NCBI GenBank assembly: GCA_002721615.1
Contig: PBKW01000009.1
Location: 59,849-123,848 of the forward strand
Direction of reading: 5' to 3'
DNA length: 64,000 nt
Source of the DNA: Chloroflexota bacterium
Lineage (GTDB): Bacteria; Chloroflexota; Dehalococcoidia; Lucifugimonadales; Lucifugimonadaceae
The notes beneath the pieces were generated by a model, which was given only the letters and a program-made list of their open reading frames with translations, was not told where the DNA came from and searched no databases. This document shows positions 29,989 to 39,521 of the stretch, one piece after another. The translations under genes and the position numbers were made by a program. Positions within the stretch are counted from its first letter, which is position 1. Each line of letters begins with the position of its first letter.

Positions 29989-32900
29989 GTGAAAACATTA
30001 GTATCTGCGAAGACTCTAACAGCCCTAGCAGCAGGAATGTTGCTTATTGTTGGTTTGTTGGGGATCCAGAATTCAACCGATACGGCTCAGGCTGCTGCAA
30101 CAGGAACAGTCAACCTTACTAATGGTTGGTCGAACCTAAGCACTGCTGCGAGCCCAGCTAAATTAGCTGCCGGAACTACTCCAACATATGTTGGTTCAGG
30201 AAAGAGTTTGTATGTTACATTCACTTCTTCTGGAAGACTTATACAAAGTGGTTCTAACCAGTTAATTGTTTCAGTAGTAGACTCAGACTTAAATGCTTCT
30301 ATTACTAAAAGTACAGTTGTGGTCCTACATGCTGACCACAGTTCATCTTCTACACTTATAGCAGCCACCATTGGTGGAACTGGTACAGGTGACTCAAAGA
30401 TGATTCCTATTATTGACAGCTCCGGTAACGGATCTGTTGGTGGTGAGGATATAACTACTGCATGTAAGTGGATTGGACATGGTTCATACAATAACCTTGG
30501 TGCAGCCGCTACAACTGCTACTACAAAATTAATGAATATAGGTAGTGATGGTGACTTCAACTTGAAACTTGATAACACATCTTACGATGCAGCAGCAGCA
30601 GGTCTATTTAATGATTTGCCAGACTGTAGTACTGCAACTGCTGGATTTATTTCAGTAGATGTTAATAATGCAGGAAATGTTACCAATAACCAAGCTGCGA
30701 AGATCACAGTATCTACTGCCAACAACAAATTAAATGTTGTTAACCCACCTGTGGCTGTGGACAACTCTGAAGGAACTAATGCAGAGTATCCAGTAGTTTT
30801 GATGTCTCTATCATGGAGCACAAGTCAGGTGAACACTACTTCTGTAACTGCATGGAGTGGTGTTGTGACTTCAAGTAATGCTATATCTATAGTTCTTGAA
30901 GAAACTGGTAGAAATACCGGAGTTTTCGAACAGTTATTTACAGTGTTCGATAACCAAAATACAGAAATGCCTCTAGGAATGATACAGGGCGTAGCTGATG
31001 GAACAGGAATTGTTTTAACAGCAACCGGTGATCAGACTACATACCCTGTAGGATCTTTTGGGCATGATATTCCAGCAACTTGTGCTAATGATTGTGCAAC
31101 TCCTGCTGGAAGAAGCGTCACTTCTGCTACAAGTACATTAGCAGTTAAAGATGGCGGAACAGTATATGTTAAATACATAGATGCTGCTACTAAAGATTCA
31201 ACTAACGTATCAACTACAGTTTCGGCTAAAGTTGATGCTACGATTCCTACAGTAACAGTTGATAGCCCAGCTCATGCTTCTGAGAACCAGACTAGAGTAC
31301 CTACTATTAGTCTAACTGCTACGGATGCTGGTGCTGGTCTTGATGTATCACAGGCTATACTGTTACTTGATGAAGAAAATGATGATACTGAAGATAAAGC
31401 ATACTCAGATGATAACGATGGAACCTCAAATGGTGCTGACGTAATTACATCTGACAGTGCTGCTAGTATCAACAGTAACGCTACTGGAGTAACTGGAGTA
31501 AATGCGAGCCAGGCTGAACTTCTTGTTCTTTATGGATTCTCTACTGCAGGAGCTCTTAATGGTGGAAGCCACGACAGCTACACTGTAGCTACTGGTGGTG
31601 TAACAGTTGATAGAGGAACAGCTACAGATGGTGCAAGTTCAATGACTTACACTCATACTCCATCAGCTAGTTTGCCTATAGACGGTAACTCTAACTTGAC
31701 TCTTCCAGTAAACCACTGGGTAGACTTCATTGGAGTTGCTTCTGACTTGGCAGGTAACGTTGGATTCTCTGACTCTGACTCAACTGCTAGCGTTGGTATA
31801 CTAGGTAAATACGCTCCTCACCACATTAAGATTGACCAGAAATTGCCTTCTATAAGTAGTGCAAATACCGGTTGGTGGTGGGACACAAGTCTTGACGTAA
31901 GAGACAAGACTCACAAAAACACAACAACAAAAGCTACGGCTTTGGTTGTAAACTTTGACGGAAACGTTACAGATGTTGATGCAACTGACTTCCTAATCAC
32001 TTATGATGACGGAACAACGCATACTCCATCTTCAGCTGTAGTTTACGACTTTGTACCAGATGCTGGCGATTCAGCAATTAGTGAAGGAACACAAAGAGTA
32101 TTCCTTACTTTAGATTCGTCAATGGCTGCTAATGATACTCCAAAAGTTGCATTAGCTGGTTCAGTGTCTGATAAAGCAGGAAATGCTACGGCAACAGGTT
32201 CATTAGGAAACGCTACTGATACCATTGATCCTACTATCACGGCAGTATTGTCTGGTGGTTCAGGAACTGGTACTGGTGCAGAAGGCGCTTCTGGACTAAC
32301 TAAAAACACTGTTACATTGACAGTAACAACTGATGAAGAGTTAATCTCTAACCCAACTGTTACTGTGCATGACCTTGGAATGGCTAAAGCTGGTGGTGGA
32401 GACGATGCAGCTAACGGTAACGCATACTTGGGTCCATGTGGTGCTCTAAGTACTTGTGGATTCGGTGCATCTAGAGTTGAAATTACAGCTTATGGATCTA
32501 GTGCGGCTTCAACTGACTCTGCTGATTGGGTAGGAGCTTCAACTACAGCACAAGGTGCTAAGAGTTTCACTCTATCAATAGCTAAAGGAACTCCAGGTTA
32601 TGATGGTACTAAGACTGTAATAGTCAATGCTACCGACAAAGCTACTTCTGGTAACACTAAGACTACTGGAACAGCTTCAAGTTCAACTGATCAAATTAAG
32701 TTCGTGTTTGACACAACTGCTGCAACTCTAGTGATTTCGCCAGCGGCGGCATCAACTACTACGCAGAGAAGGCCTTACATTGTTCTTGATTACAGTGATG
32801 ACTTAAGTAAAGTAACAATTAGTAAAGCTACTTTGGACGGAGTAGACATTAGTGGTGACTTATCTACTACTGATAACAAGAAATTCTACTATGTTCCATC

Positions 32901-33600
32901 TGCAGACCTTACTGCTGCTAGCCACACAGTTATTGCTAAAATGACTGACTATGCTGGTAATGCAACATCAGAAGAGTCTAAGAGCTTTACAGTGGCTGCT
33001 AGAAAAGACTTCAAAATCACATTGTTAGCTGGTTGGAACGCAGTTTCTGTACCATCTAATCCTGTAACTAGTGATATAGATACAGTATTCAGCAATGCTG
33101 GTGTTGACCAAGTCTTGGCTTATCAGAACCACGCATGGCATATTGCCACCAAAGATGCATCATCAGGAACATTTGCTAGTACGAGCGAGTCTCCACTAAC
33201 TAGTGTTTCTCAGGGTGTTGGTTATTGGGTACACAACAACAACTTTGAAAGTCAAGCTGTGGCTCTAGTAGGTCCAGTAGAACCTTCAGCTGGTACCCCT
33301 CCAGCGGTGGTCACTATACCTACAGTTGCTGGTTGGAACTTCGTAGGTGTTGTAGATGTGTCTAGAGCTAATACTGAAGGTGCTGATGGTACTGCTATAA
33401 CTACTTCTAACCTATACTTCGGTGATTTGGTTGATTCAAATGCTGGTGGACATGATATTGTCTACAAGTATGACACAACTAACTTGAAGTTCGTTGAAGT
33501 AGCTCAAGCTACTAACGTAACAACTGGACAAGGATTGTGGATCTACGTGAAACCTCAATCTGATGGATCAGTGTTAGCAATCGTACCACCTAGTCCATAA
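29989..33600 (+). CDS. Large secreted S-layer-like surface protein
   Basis: Signal peptide KTLVSAKTLTALAAGMLLIVGLLG...AQAAA; long Thr/Ser/Ala-rich beta-type sequence; C-terminal AGWN modules. GTG 29989 follows an AGGGGG ribosome-binding site; ORF is open from TTG 29881. Confidence 0.8.
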   Translation: MKTLVSAKTLTALAAGMLLIVGLLGIQNSTDTAQAAATGTVNLTNGWSNLSTAASPAKLAAGTTPTYVGSGKSLYVTFTSSGRLIQSGSNQLIVSVVDSDLNASITKSTVVVLHADHSSSSTLIAATIGGTGTGDSKMIPIIDSSGNGSVGGEDITTACKWIGHGSYNNLGAAATTATTKLMNIGSDGDFNLKLDNTSYDAAAAGLFNDLPDCSTATAGFISVDVNNAGNVTNNQAAKITVSTANNKLNVVNPPVAVDNSEGTNAEYPVVLMSLSWSTSQVNTTSVTAWSGVVTSSNAISIVLEETGRNTGVFEQLFTVFDNQNTEMPLGMIQGVADGTGIVLTATGDQTTYPVGSFGHDIPATCANDCATPAGRSVTSATSTLAVKDGGTVYVKYIDAATKDSTNVSTTVSAKVDATIPTVTVDSPAHASENQTRVPTISLTATDAGAGLDVSQAILLLDEENDDTEDKAYSDDNDGTSNGADVITSDSAASINSNATGVTGVNASQAELLVLYGFSTAGALNGGSHDSYTVATGGVTVDRGTATDGASSMTYTHTPSASLPIDGNSNLTLPVNHWVDFIGVASDLAGNVGFSDSDSTASVGILGKYAPHHIKIDQKLPSISSANTGWWWDTSLDVRDKTHKNTTTKATALVVNFDGNVTDVDATDFLITYDDGTTHTPSSAVVYDFVPDAGDSAISEGTQRVFLTLDSSMAANDTPKVALAGSVSDKAGNATATGSLGNATDTIDPTITAVLSGGSGTGTGAEGASGLTKNTVTLTVTTDEELISNPTVTVHDLGMAKAGGGDDAANGNAYLGPCGALSTCGFGASRVEITAYGSSAASTDSADWVGASTTAQGAKSFTLSIAKGTPGYDGTKTVIVNATDKATSGNTKTTGTASSSTDQIKFVFDTTAATLVISPAAASTTTQRRPYIVLDYSDDLSKVTISKATLDGVDISGDLSTTDNKKFYYVPSADLTAASHTVIAKMTDYAGNATSEESKSFTVAARKDFKITLLAGWNAVSVPSNPVTSDIDTVFSNAGVDQVLAYQNHAWHIATKDASSGTFASTSESPLTSVSQGVGYWVHNNNFESQAVALVGPVEPSAGTPPAVVTIPTVAGWNFVGVVDVSRANTEGADGTAITTSNLYFGDLVDSNAGGHDIVYKYDTTNLKFVEVAQATNVTTGQGLWIYVKPQSDGSVLAIVPPSP

Positions 33601-33632
33601 ACAGAATTAGGTAAAAACGAGTAAAAATAATA

Positions 33633-33665
33633 TGGCCTCCTGTAGAAATGCAGGAGGCCATTTTT
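33633..33665 (+). terminator. Rho-independent terminator after S-layer-like gene
   Basis: Perfect 10-bp stem TGGCCTCCTG / CAGGAGGCCA, 8-nt loop, then TTTTT. Confidence 0.95.
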
Positions 33666-33700
33666 ATATACTTTAGGGGAATTGTTATTATATAAATATT

Positions 33701-34798
33701 ATGTTTATGAATTTTAAAACTTTATTAATAGGAGTCGTGACATCTTTTCTGCTTACAGCAGGGATATTTGTTACTTCAGATTTTGTAAAAGCTGATAATC
33801 ATGGTGAATTTAATTTTATACCTAGGATTATTGTATTTCAGGGAAATGTATTTATTAATGGTAAAAGGATCAGTGAGTATGAAACTGATATAACTGATGG
33901 AATTACATTAATTGCTAAATCAGGTGATATTGAAATTACAACTGAAGTAGGAGCATTTACTGCTGGTAGATATCATATCCAACTAGGACCTAATATAAAA
34001 GAAGATACAACATTTGAAATTTGGCTTGAAAATCAAGTTAAAGCTGAAGAATCATTATTTTATGGTGCTGATTCAAATGGCAAATGGAGTTTATCTGTAA
34101 TACAAGATCTACATTTTTCCGAAATGCCTGTTGCAACACCAACGCCAACACCTGTACCACCAACACCAACACCAACACCAGTTATTGTTCCACCTGCTTT
34201 TTTAAGTGGTGAAATAGTATCAGGTAGTTCAGGTGAAAATGCAGGTGCAGGTTTAAAATTATATGCAGTTATTAATGATTACACTTCTGAAACTGTTGAA
34301 ATTGAGGATGGTTTTTACAAGATAGTTGTTGATCCTAAATTTGACTATTATGTAGGAGAAAATGTTCAATTCATATTAGAAGGAGTGAAAGCTTTAACCA
34401 CTCATAAGTTCGTATCAGGTGAATTTAACAAAGAAGTCAATTTAATTTTCCCAAATATACCAGCTACACCTGTACCACCAACACCAACACCTGTACCACC
34501 AACACCAAAGCCTAGTGTTCCTGAACCAACGAGGACACCTGTTCCGCCTGTAGTAGAAAAAATTATTGTAGAAATTACTTCAACTCCTACGCCAACACCT
34601 TTAGCAGAGATAGAACCTAAACAAGAAAAGATTTCTGAACCAACAAGCGAAACGGTTGTAATGGAAGAAGAATCTAGCGGAGGAGCATGTAGTGCGAATG
34701 TTGATCCTAATGCACCAATATCATCAGGTCACATTGCAATGCTGTTGTCTCCATTGTTATTTATCGGTTTTAGAAGAATTTTTGGAAGAAACGGATAA
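33701..34798 (+). CDS. Secreted, C-terminally anchored Pro/Thr-rich protein with two related beta-domains
   Basis: N-terminal signal, PTPTPTPVPPTPTPTP linkers, C-terminal GGACSANVDPNAPISSGHIAMLLSPLLFIGFRRIFGRNG. Confidence 0.75.
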   Translation: MFMNFKTLLIGVVTSFLLTAGIFVTSDFVKADNHGEFNFIPRIIVFQGNVFINGKRISEYETDITDGITLIAKSGDIEITTEVGAFTAGRYHIQLGPNIKEDTTFEIWLENQVKAEESLFYGADSNGKWSLSVIQDLHFSEMPVATPTPTPVPPTPTPTPVIVPPAFLSGEIVSGSSGENAGAGLKLYAVINDYTSETVEIEDGFYKIVVDPKFDYYVGENVQFILEGVKALTTHKFVSGEFNKEVNLIFPNIPATPVPPTPTPVPPTPKPSVPEPTRTPVPPVVEKIIVEITSTPTPTPLAEIEPKQEKISEPTSETVVMEEESSGGACSANVDPNAPISSGHIAMLLSPLLFIGFRRIFGRNG

Positions 34799-34803
34799 TT
34801 AAA

Positions 34804-35445
34804 CTAAACTCCAGGTTTTAGATAAATTACTTTTAATCCATCTGAACTGTTAAGGTTAGACTTGGTCAAAGAGGCCCTTGTAATGCTTTCTTCTACCTCA
34901 ACACCTAATTCAGAAGAAAAAAGCTTCTGTTCGGGCGAGGTTTGTTCAGAGAATTTGTAATTCATTGGAATTACTACTCTAGGATCAATAGATCTAATTA
35001 GACTTGTTATTTCATCCATATTAAGAGATGAAGTATTTAGAGGTATTAAAAGAATATCTACTCCTGAAATATTTTGAGCAATTAATGATGTGGATAACAT
35101 CAAGCTAAGATTTCCTAAGTGGCATATAGATAAATTTTCGCATTCTGCAATAATAATGTTATTTATTGTAGATTCATCTTTTGTTTCAGGGTTCCCATGT
35201 GCTAAACTCTTTAATCCTATTTTTCCAAATTCATATTCTCCTGGTCCGAATATGTTTTTTGATTCTTTGATGATTTTTCCCTTAGTAGATTCATATAGCG
35301 ATTCAGAACTAAATGTTAGTACAGTATTTGAATCTTTTTGATCATCAGGGGATAAATTATCTTTTTTTGGATCAAATATAATTTTCCCTGAGTTTGTGTC
35401 TGCAACTATAGTGTTACCACTTTTCCAGCTTATTCTCATGATCAC
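34804..35445 (-). CDS. MBL-fold (UlaG-like) protein lacking the canonical metal motif
   Basis: IFGPGEYEFGKI, ICHLGNLS, VDILLIPLN resemble UlaG-like MBL proteins; HxHxDH absent. Confidence 0.65.
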   Translation of the reverse strand: MIMRISWKSGNTIVADTNSGKIIFDPKKDNLSPDDQKDSNTVLTFSSESLYESTKGKIIKESKNIFGPGEYEFGKIGLKSLAHGNPETKDESTINNIIIAECENLSICHLGNLSLMLSTSLIAQNISGVDILLIPLNTSSLNMDEITSLIRSIDPRVVIPMNYKFSEQTSPEQKLFSSELGVEVEESITRASLTKSNLNSSDGLKVIYLKPGV

Positions 35446-35588
35446 CTCATTATTTAATCATTGGTACTTTTTTAAATTTTTTATAGAATTACCAATATAA
35501 ATAAATTTAATATATTTACTTTAACATCCAGTATAATGGTAACAAAATTTATTAATATTTTTTTCTTGAGAAAGAATTGTTTTTTCAT

Positions 35589-36635
35589 ATGAATTCATTA
35601 AATACAAGAACTAAAGAAATATTGAATATATTGATTGATCAATATGTTAATACTGGTTTTCCTGTTGGATCTGAAACGATTGTTCAAAATAGCGAAATTG
35701 AAGTTAGCCCTGCTACTGTAAGAAGTGAGATGGGCTTATTAACTAGAGAGGGATACATTTCTAAATTACATCAATTTTCTGGAAGTATTCCATCTCATAA
35801 AGGATATCAGTTGTTTATTGAGATGATTCCTGATGATAACCCTCCAGAAATGAATGATTTTGTTACTTTGAAAGGGAAATTAAACGTTTTACCCAAAACA
35901 TTTGAACACGTCTGTGAGAATGCTATGGCTGTTATTTCTGATTTGACAGGAGGAGTGGCTTTTAGCAAGTTATATTCTTCTAGGTCAATTTTAATCGATT
36001 TTGGTTTTTTTCAATTGGAAAATGAACTAATAATTACCTCTAAATTATCTAGTGGTACAGTTTTAGAAATAAAACTTCCTCTTATTAGAAAATTAACTTC
36101 TAATGAAATTCAATTTTTAGATAACTTTATTAAGTTAGAGATATTTGGAAAAACAATTGATCAAATTGAACAATCTAAATATTCTGTATTTTCAACAGAT
36201 AATTTGTTACAGCAAATTTGTTTGGAGATTTTTGAAATTTTTCTTCTTCGCATTAGAAGATCTGAAGAAGGGAAATTTAAAGGAGCTAAAAGAGTTTTTG
36301 AGCATCCTGATGTTATATCACAACCTATTATAGCTAAATCTTTATTGGAGATGATTGATGATCCATTATTATTTGAAGATTTGATAGATTTATCTAATGA
36401 TGAAGATTCCTTTAGAGTAATAATAGGAGAAGATAATATAGAGAACAATTTGAAATGGTTTAGCATAATTATTGCTCCATTTGGTATTAGTAATAATTTA
36501 GGTGGATCGATTGGTTTGATAGTGCCAAAAAGAATCTCTTATAAAAGAATATTGCCAATTGTAAAATATGCATCTATTTGGATAGATGGATTAATTAAGA
36601 AAAATATGGGAGAAAATTCGCTCATTTTAGAATAG
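35589..36635 (+). CDS. hrcA: Heat-inducible transcription repressor HrcA
   Basis: MNSLNTRTKEILNILIDQYVNTGFPVGSETIVQ...SPATVRSEMGLLTREGYI. Confidence 0.93.
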   Translation: MNSLNTRTKEILNILIDQYVNTGFPVGSETIVQNSEIEVSPATVRSEMGLLTREGYISKLHQFSGSIPSHKGYQLFIEMIPDDNPPEMNDFVTLKGKLNVLPKTFEHVCENAMAVISDLTGGVAFSKLYSSRSILIDFGFFQLENELIITSKLSSGTVLEIKLPLIRKLTSNEIQFLDNFIKLEIFGKTIDQIEQSKYSVFSTDNLLQQICLEIFEIFLLRIRRSEEGKFKGAKRVFEHPDVISQPIIAKSLLEMIDDPLLFEDLIDLSNDEDSFRVIIGEDNIENNLKWFSIIIAPFGISNNLGGSIGLIVPKRISYKRILPIVKYASIWIDGLIKKNMGENSLILE

Positions 36636-36678
36636 AATGTGATTGAGATTTCCATTTTTATGTATCTAAGTTGATTTT

Positions 36679-37833
36679 ATGAGTTCAAAAAGAGATTATT
36701 ATGAAATATTAGGCGTTAATAGGAATGCCTCTCTAGAAGAAATTAAGAAAAAATTTCGTAAACTTGCTTTAGAGTATCACCCTGACAGGAATAAAGCTGC
36801 AAATGCCTCAGAGAAATTTAAAGAAATAAATGAAGCATATCAGGTATTAATTGATCCAGAAAAAAAGAAAATTTATGATCAATTTGGACATTCTGGATTA
36901 GAAGGAAAATTTGGAGGATTTCAGCAAGGAGGATTTGAAGATCTAGGTGGTTTTGGAGATATTTTTGAAACTTTTTTTGGAGGATCTTTCGGTTCATCGA
37001 AATCTTCTTCAAATCGAGCATCACAAGGAAGAAGTTTAGAATATAGAGTTAAAATAAATTTTTATGAATCAGCATCAGGAAAAGAAGAACCATTAAAAAT
37101 TGAAAGATTAGAGGAATGTATAACATGTAAAGGTTCTAGAGCTAAACCAGGTACAGAAGTTGATTCTTGCTCTTCATGTAATGGTTCTGGGCAAGTTAGA
37201 AGAGTTCAAAGAACGATTTTTGGTCAATTCGAACAGAGAACTACATGTTCATCATGTAATGGTTCTGGTCAATTAATTAAAGTTTTATGTTCAAATTGTA
37301 GAGGAAAAGGATTATCTAAAGTTGTAAAAGATTTGATAGTAAGAATTCCTCCTGGAATTTCTGATGGTGATATTGTTAAACTTACACATCAAGGAGATCC
37401 AGGAGTTAATGGTGGCCCAAATGGTGATATTTTAGTGCATATTAATGTTGATCCCCATGAAGTATTTGTAAGAAAAAATAACAATATTTTATTAGGAGTA
37501 GATGTTGATATAGTACAAGCATCATTAGGAAGAGATATCACTATTCCCACTATTGAAGGAGAGACACTAATACAAATTAAACCAGGAACTCAAAGCGGAG
37601 ATCAGTTGAAGTTGTCAGGATTAGGATTTCCTGAAATAAACAATTCTCGTAAAAAAGGAGATATGATTGTTATTTTAAGGGTAATTACTCCTACTAAATT
37701 ATCAAAAGAACAAAAAACACTTTTTGAAACCTTAGAAAAATCTTTTGGAAGTAAATCTAATGGAAAAGTAAAAGAAACTGATCGAAAAAGTATATTTAGA
37801 AGAATAAAAGATGGGTTTCTTCAAGATCAATAA
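36679..37833 (+). CDS. dnaJ: Chaperone DnaJ
   Basis: [35 protein letters not shown]; zinc-finger CxxCxGxG repeats. Confidence 0.97.
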   Translation: MSSKRDYYEILGVNRNASLEEIKKKFRKLALEYHPDRNKAANASEKFKEINEAYQVLIDPEKKKIYDQFGHSGLEGKFGGFQQGGFEDLGGFGDIFETFFGGSFGSSKSSSNRASQGRSLEYRVKINFYESASGKEEPLKIERLEECITCKGSRAKPGTEVDSCSSCNGSGQVRRVQRTIFGQFEQRTTCSSCNGSGQLIKVLCSNCRGKGLSKVVKDLIVRIPPGISDGDIVKLTHQGDPGVNGGPNGDILVHINVDPHEVFVRKNNNILLGVDVDIVQASLGRDITIPTIEGETLIQIKPGTQSGDQLKLSGLGFPEINNSRKKGDMIVILRVITPTKLSKEQKTLFETLEKSFGSKSNGKVKETDRKSIFRRIKDGFLQDQ

Positions 37834-37857
37834 CAATAACTGAATCATAGGATTGAG

Positions 37858-38757
37858 ATGAGTGAAAGAGGAAGTAAATGGGTAGAATTAAAAATCAGAG
37901 TCAACTCAGAATATGTAGAACCAATTGTAAGATTGTTTAATAAATATTTATCTGGAAAAGTTTATACTCAAGTTGTTGATTTTAAAGAAGATGATAATGA
38001 TCCAAATCATTTAGATGTTGAGATAATAGGATATATTGTTTCAGATGATAAAATTTCAGAATATTTAACTAATATAGAGGTTGGATTAAAGCTTTTTGAG
38101 AAAATTTTTGACATTTCTGATTTAAGTAAAAAGGAAGTGTTTTCTGACACTTGGGAAAAACAAAAATTTCCTCCAATTAGTTTAGGAAATAATATTGTGA
38201 TAGTACCAAAAGAAGAAGATAAAGTTGATTTTCAAGATAAAAAAACATTAGTTATTGAACCATCTATGGCATTTGGAACAGGACATCATGCAACTACAAA
38301 AATGTGTATTGAATTGTTAGATATTTTCATTGAAGGAGAAGAATCTGTACTTGATCTTGGTACTGGAACAGGAATATTATCTCTTTGTTCATTGTTGTTA
38401 GGAGCTAAAAGAGTTTTTTGTGTTGATAATGATATTGAAGCGATTTATGCAGCTAGAAAAAATTTTGAAAAATCTGGTTTTATTTCAGAAGTTGAATTTT
38501 TTCACGGAGATTTATCAAAAATTCCAGAAAAAAATAAAAATTTTGATCTTGTTTTGGCTAATTTGACATCTAATATACTTATAGAAAACTTTGATCATAT
38601 TTTTAGTAAAATTTCTGAAAATGGGATAATAATTATTTCAGGAATTTTAGATATCAGAATAGATGAAGTGATAGAAAAATTTCTTAATGGACACTTAAAA
38701 TTATTGAAAAAATTAAAATATGATAATTGGGTTTCTTTAGTTTTTCAGGGAATATAA
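37858..38757 (+). CDS. prmA: Ribosomal protein L11 methyltransferase
   Basis: PSMAFGTGHHATTKMCIELL...VLDLGTGTGILSL...FDLVLANLTSNILIE. Confidence 0.94.
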   Translation: MSERGSKWVELKIRVNSEYVEPIVRLFNKYLSGKVYTQVVDFKEDDNDPNHLDVEIIGYIVSDDKISEYLTNIEVGLKLFEKIFDISDLSKKEVFSDTWEKQKFPPISLGNNIVIVPKEEDKVDFQDKKTLVIEPSMAFGTGHHATTKMCIELLDIFIEGEESVLDLGTGTGILSLCSLLLGAKRVFCVDNDIEAIYAARKNFEKSGFISEVEFFHGDLSKIPEKNKNFDLVLANLTSNILIENFDHIFSKISENGIIIISGILDIRIDEVIEKFLNGHLKLLKKLKYDNWVSLVFQGI

Positions 38758-38758
38758 A

Positions 38759-39517
38759 ATGCATAGATTTTATGTGAGTAATATTCAAGAAATAGATGAT
38801 CCGAAGATCTTTTTAGGTTCTATAAAACATCAATTAAAAAATGTTCTTAGATTTCGAAAAGATGATTTAATTGAAATTTTTGATGAGACAAGTTTTGAAT
38901 ATTCTGTACGAATATTAGATGATGATTGTGATTTTGGAAAAATAATTTCTAAGAGAATTAGAAAAATCGAAATGTATCCTGAAGTTATTTTATGTCAATC
39001 TTTTATAAAAAATGATCGGTTTGAATTAATTATTGAAAAATCATCTGAACTTGGTGTCACTCAAATAATTCCAATGATTACTGAAAGAGTACAATCAAGT
39101 AAGAAACTAAAAAAGACTCATCCTAAACATCAAAGGTGGAGAAGAATTATTAAAGAGTCTGTGGAACAATCAGGCGGAAATGTTATTCCTCATATTGAAT
39201 CCTTCCATACTTTTGAAGAATTATTGGAATTATTTGACGATCAATATGAGAAAATTTTATTTTGGGAGAAAAATGAGAATTCTATAGATTTAAAAACTTG
39301 TTTAAATTCTTATAAAGGTAACATCAAAAAGTTAGTGATATTTATAGGTCCTGTTGGAGGCTTCTCAGAGTCAGAAATATTAATGGCTAGAGAAAATAGA
39401 TGTAAGATAGTTACTCTTGGTGATAGAGTTTTAAAATCTGAGACAGTATCTGTTTCCTCTCTTTCAATAATTAGGTATCATTTTCAAGGTCTTGTAAGTG
39501 GCAAATATAGGGATTAA
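38759..39517 (+). CDS. rsmE: 16S rRNA (uracil-1498-N3) methyltransferase
   Basis: IEKSSELGVTQIIPMITERVQ...FIGPVGGFSESEILMA...LGDRVLKSETVSVSSLSIIRY. Confidence 0.94.
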   Translation: MHRFYVSNIQEIDDPKIFLGSIKHQLKNVLRFRKDDLIEIFDETSFEYSVRILDDDCDFGKIISKRIRKIEMYPEVILCQSFIKNDRFELIIEKSSELGVTQIIPMITERVQSSKKLKKTHPKHQRWRRIIKESVEQSGGNVIPHIESFHTFEELLELFDDQYEKILFWEKNENSIDLKTCLNSYKGNIKKLVIFIGPVGGFSESEILMARENRCKIVTLGDRVLKSETVSVSSLSIIRYHFQGLVSGKYRD

Positions 39518-39521
39518 TTAT

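Noticed and set aside
30087-30578. 163-aa minus-strand ORF within the S-layer gene (also 30582-30821, 31272-31472, 32043-32309)
   Set aside because: Antisense to a clearly coding gene; open frames arise from its composition and no protein family is recognised
34136-34510. PT/CCAACAC repeats considered as a CRISPR-like or tandem repeat element
   Set aside because: They encode Pro/Thr linkers in frame within a secreted protein; no spacer-repeat architecture
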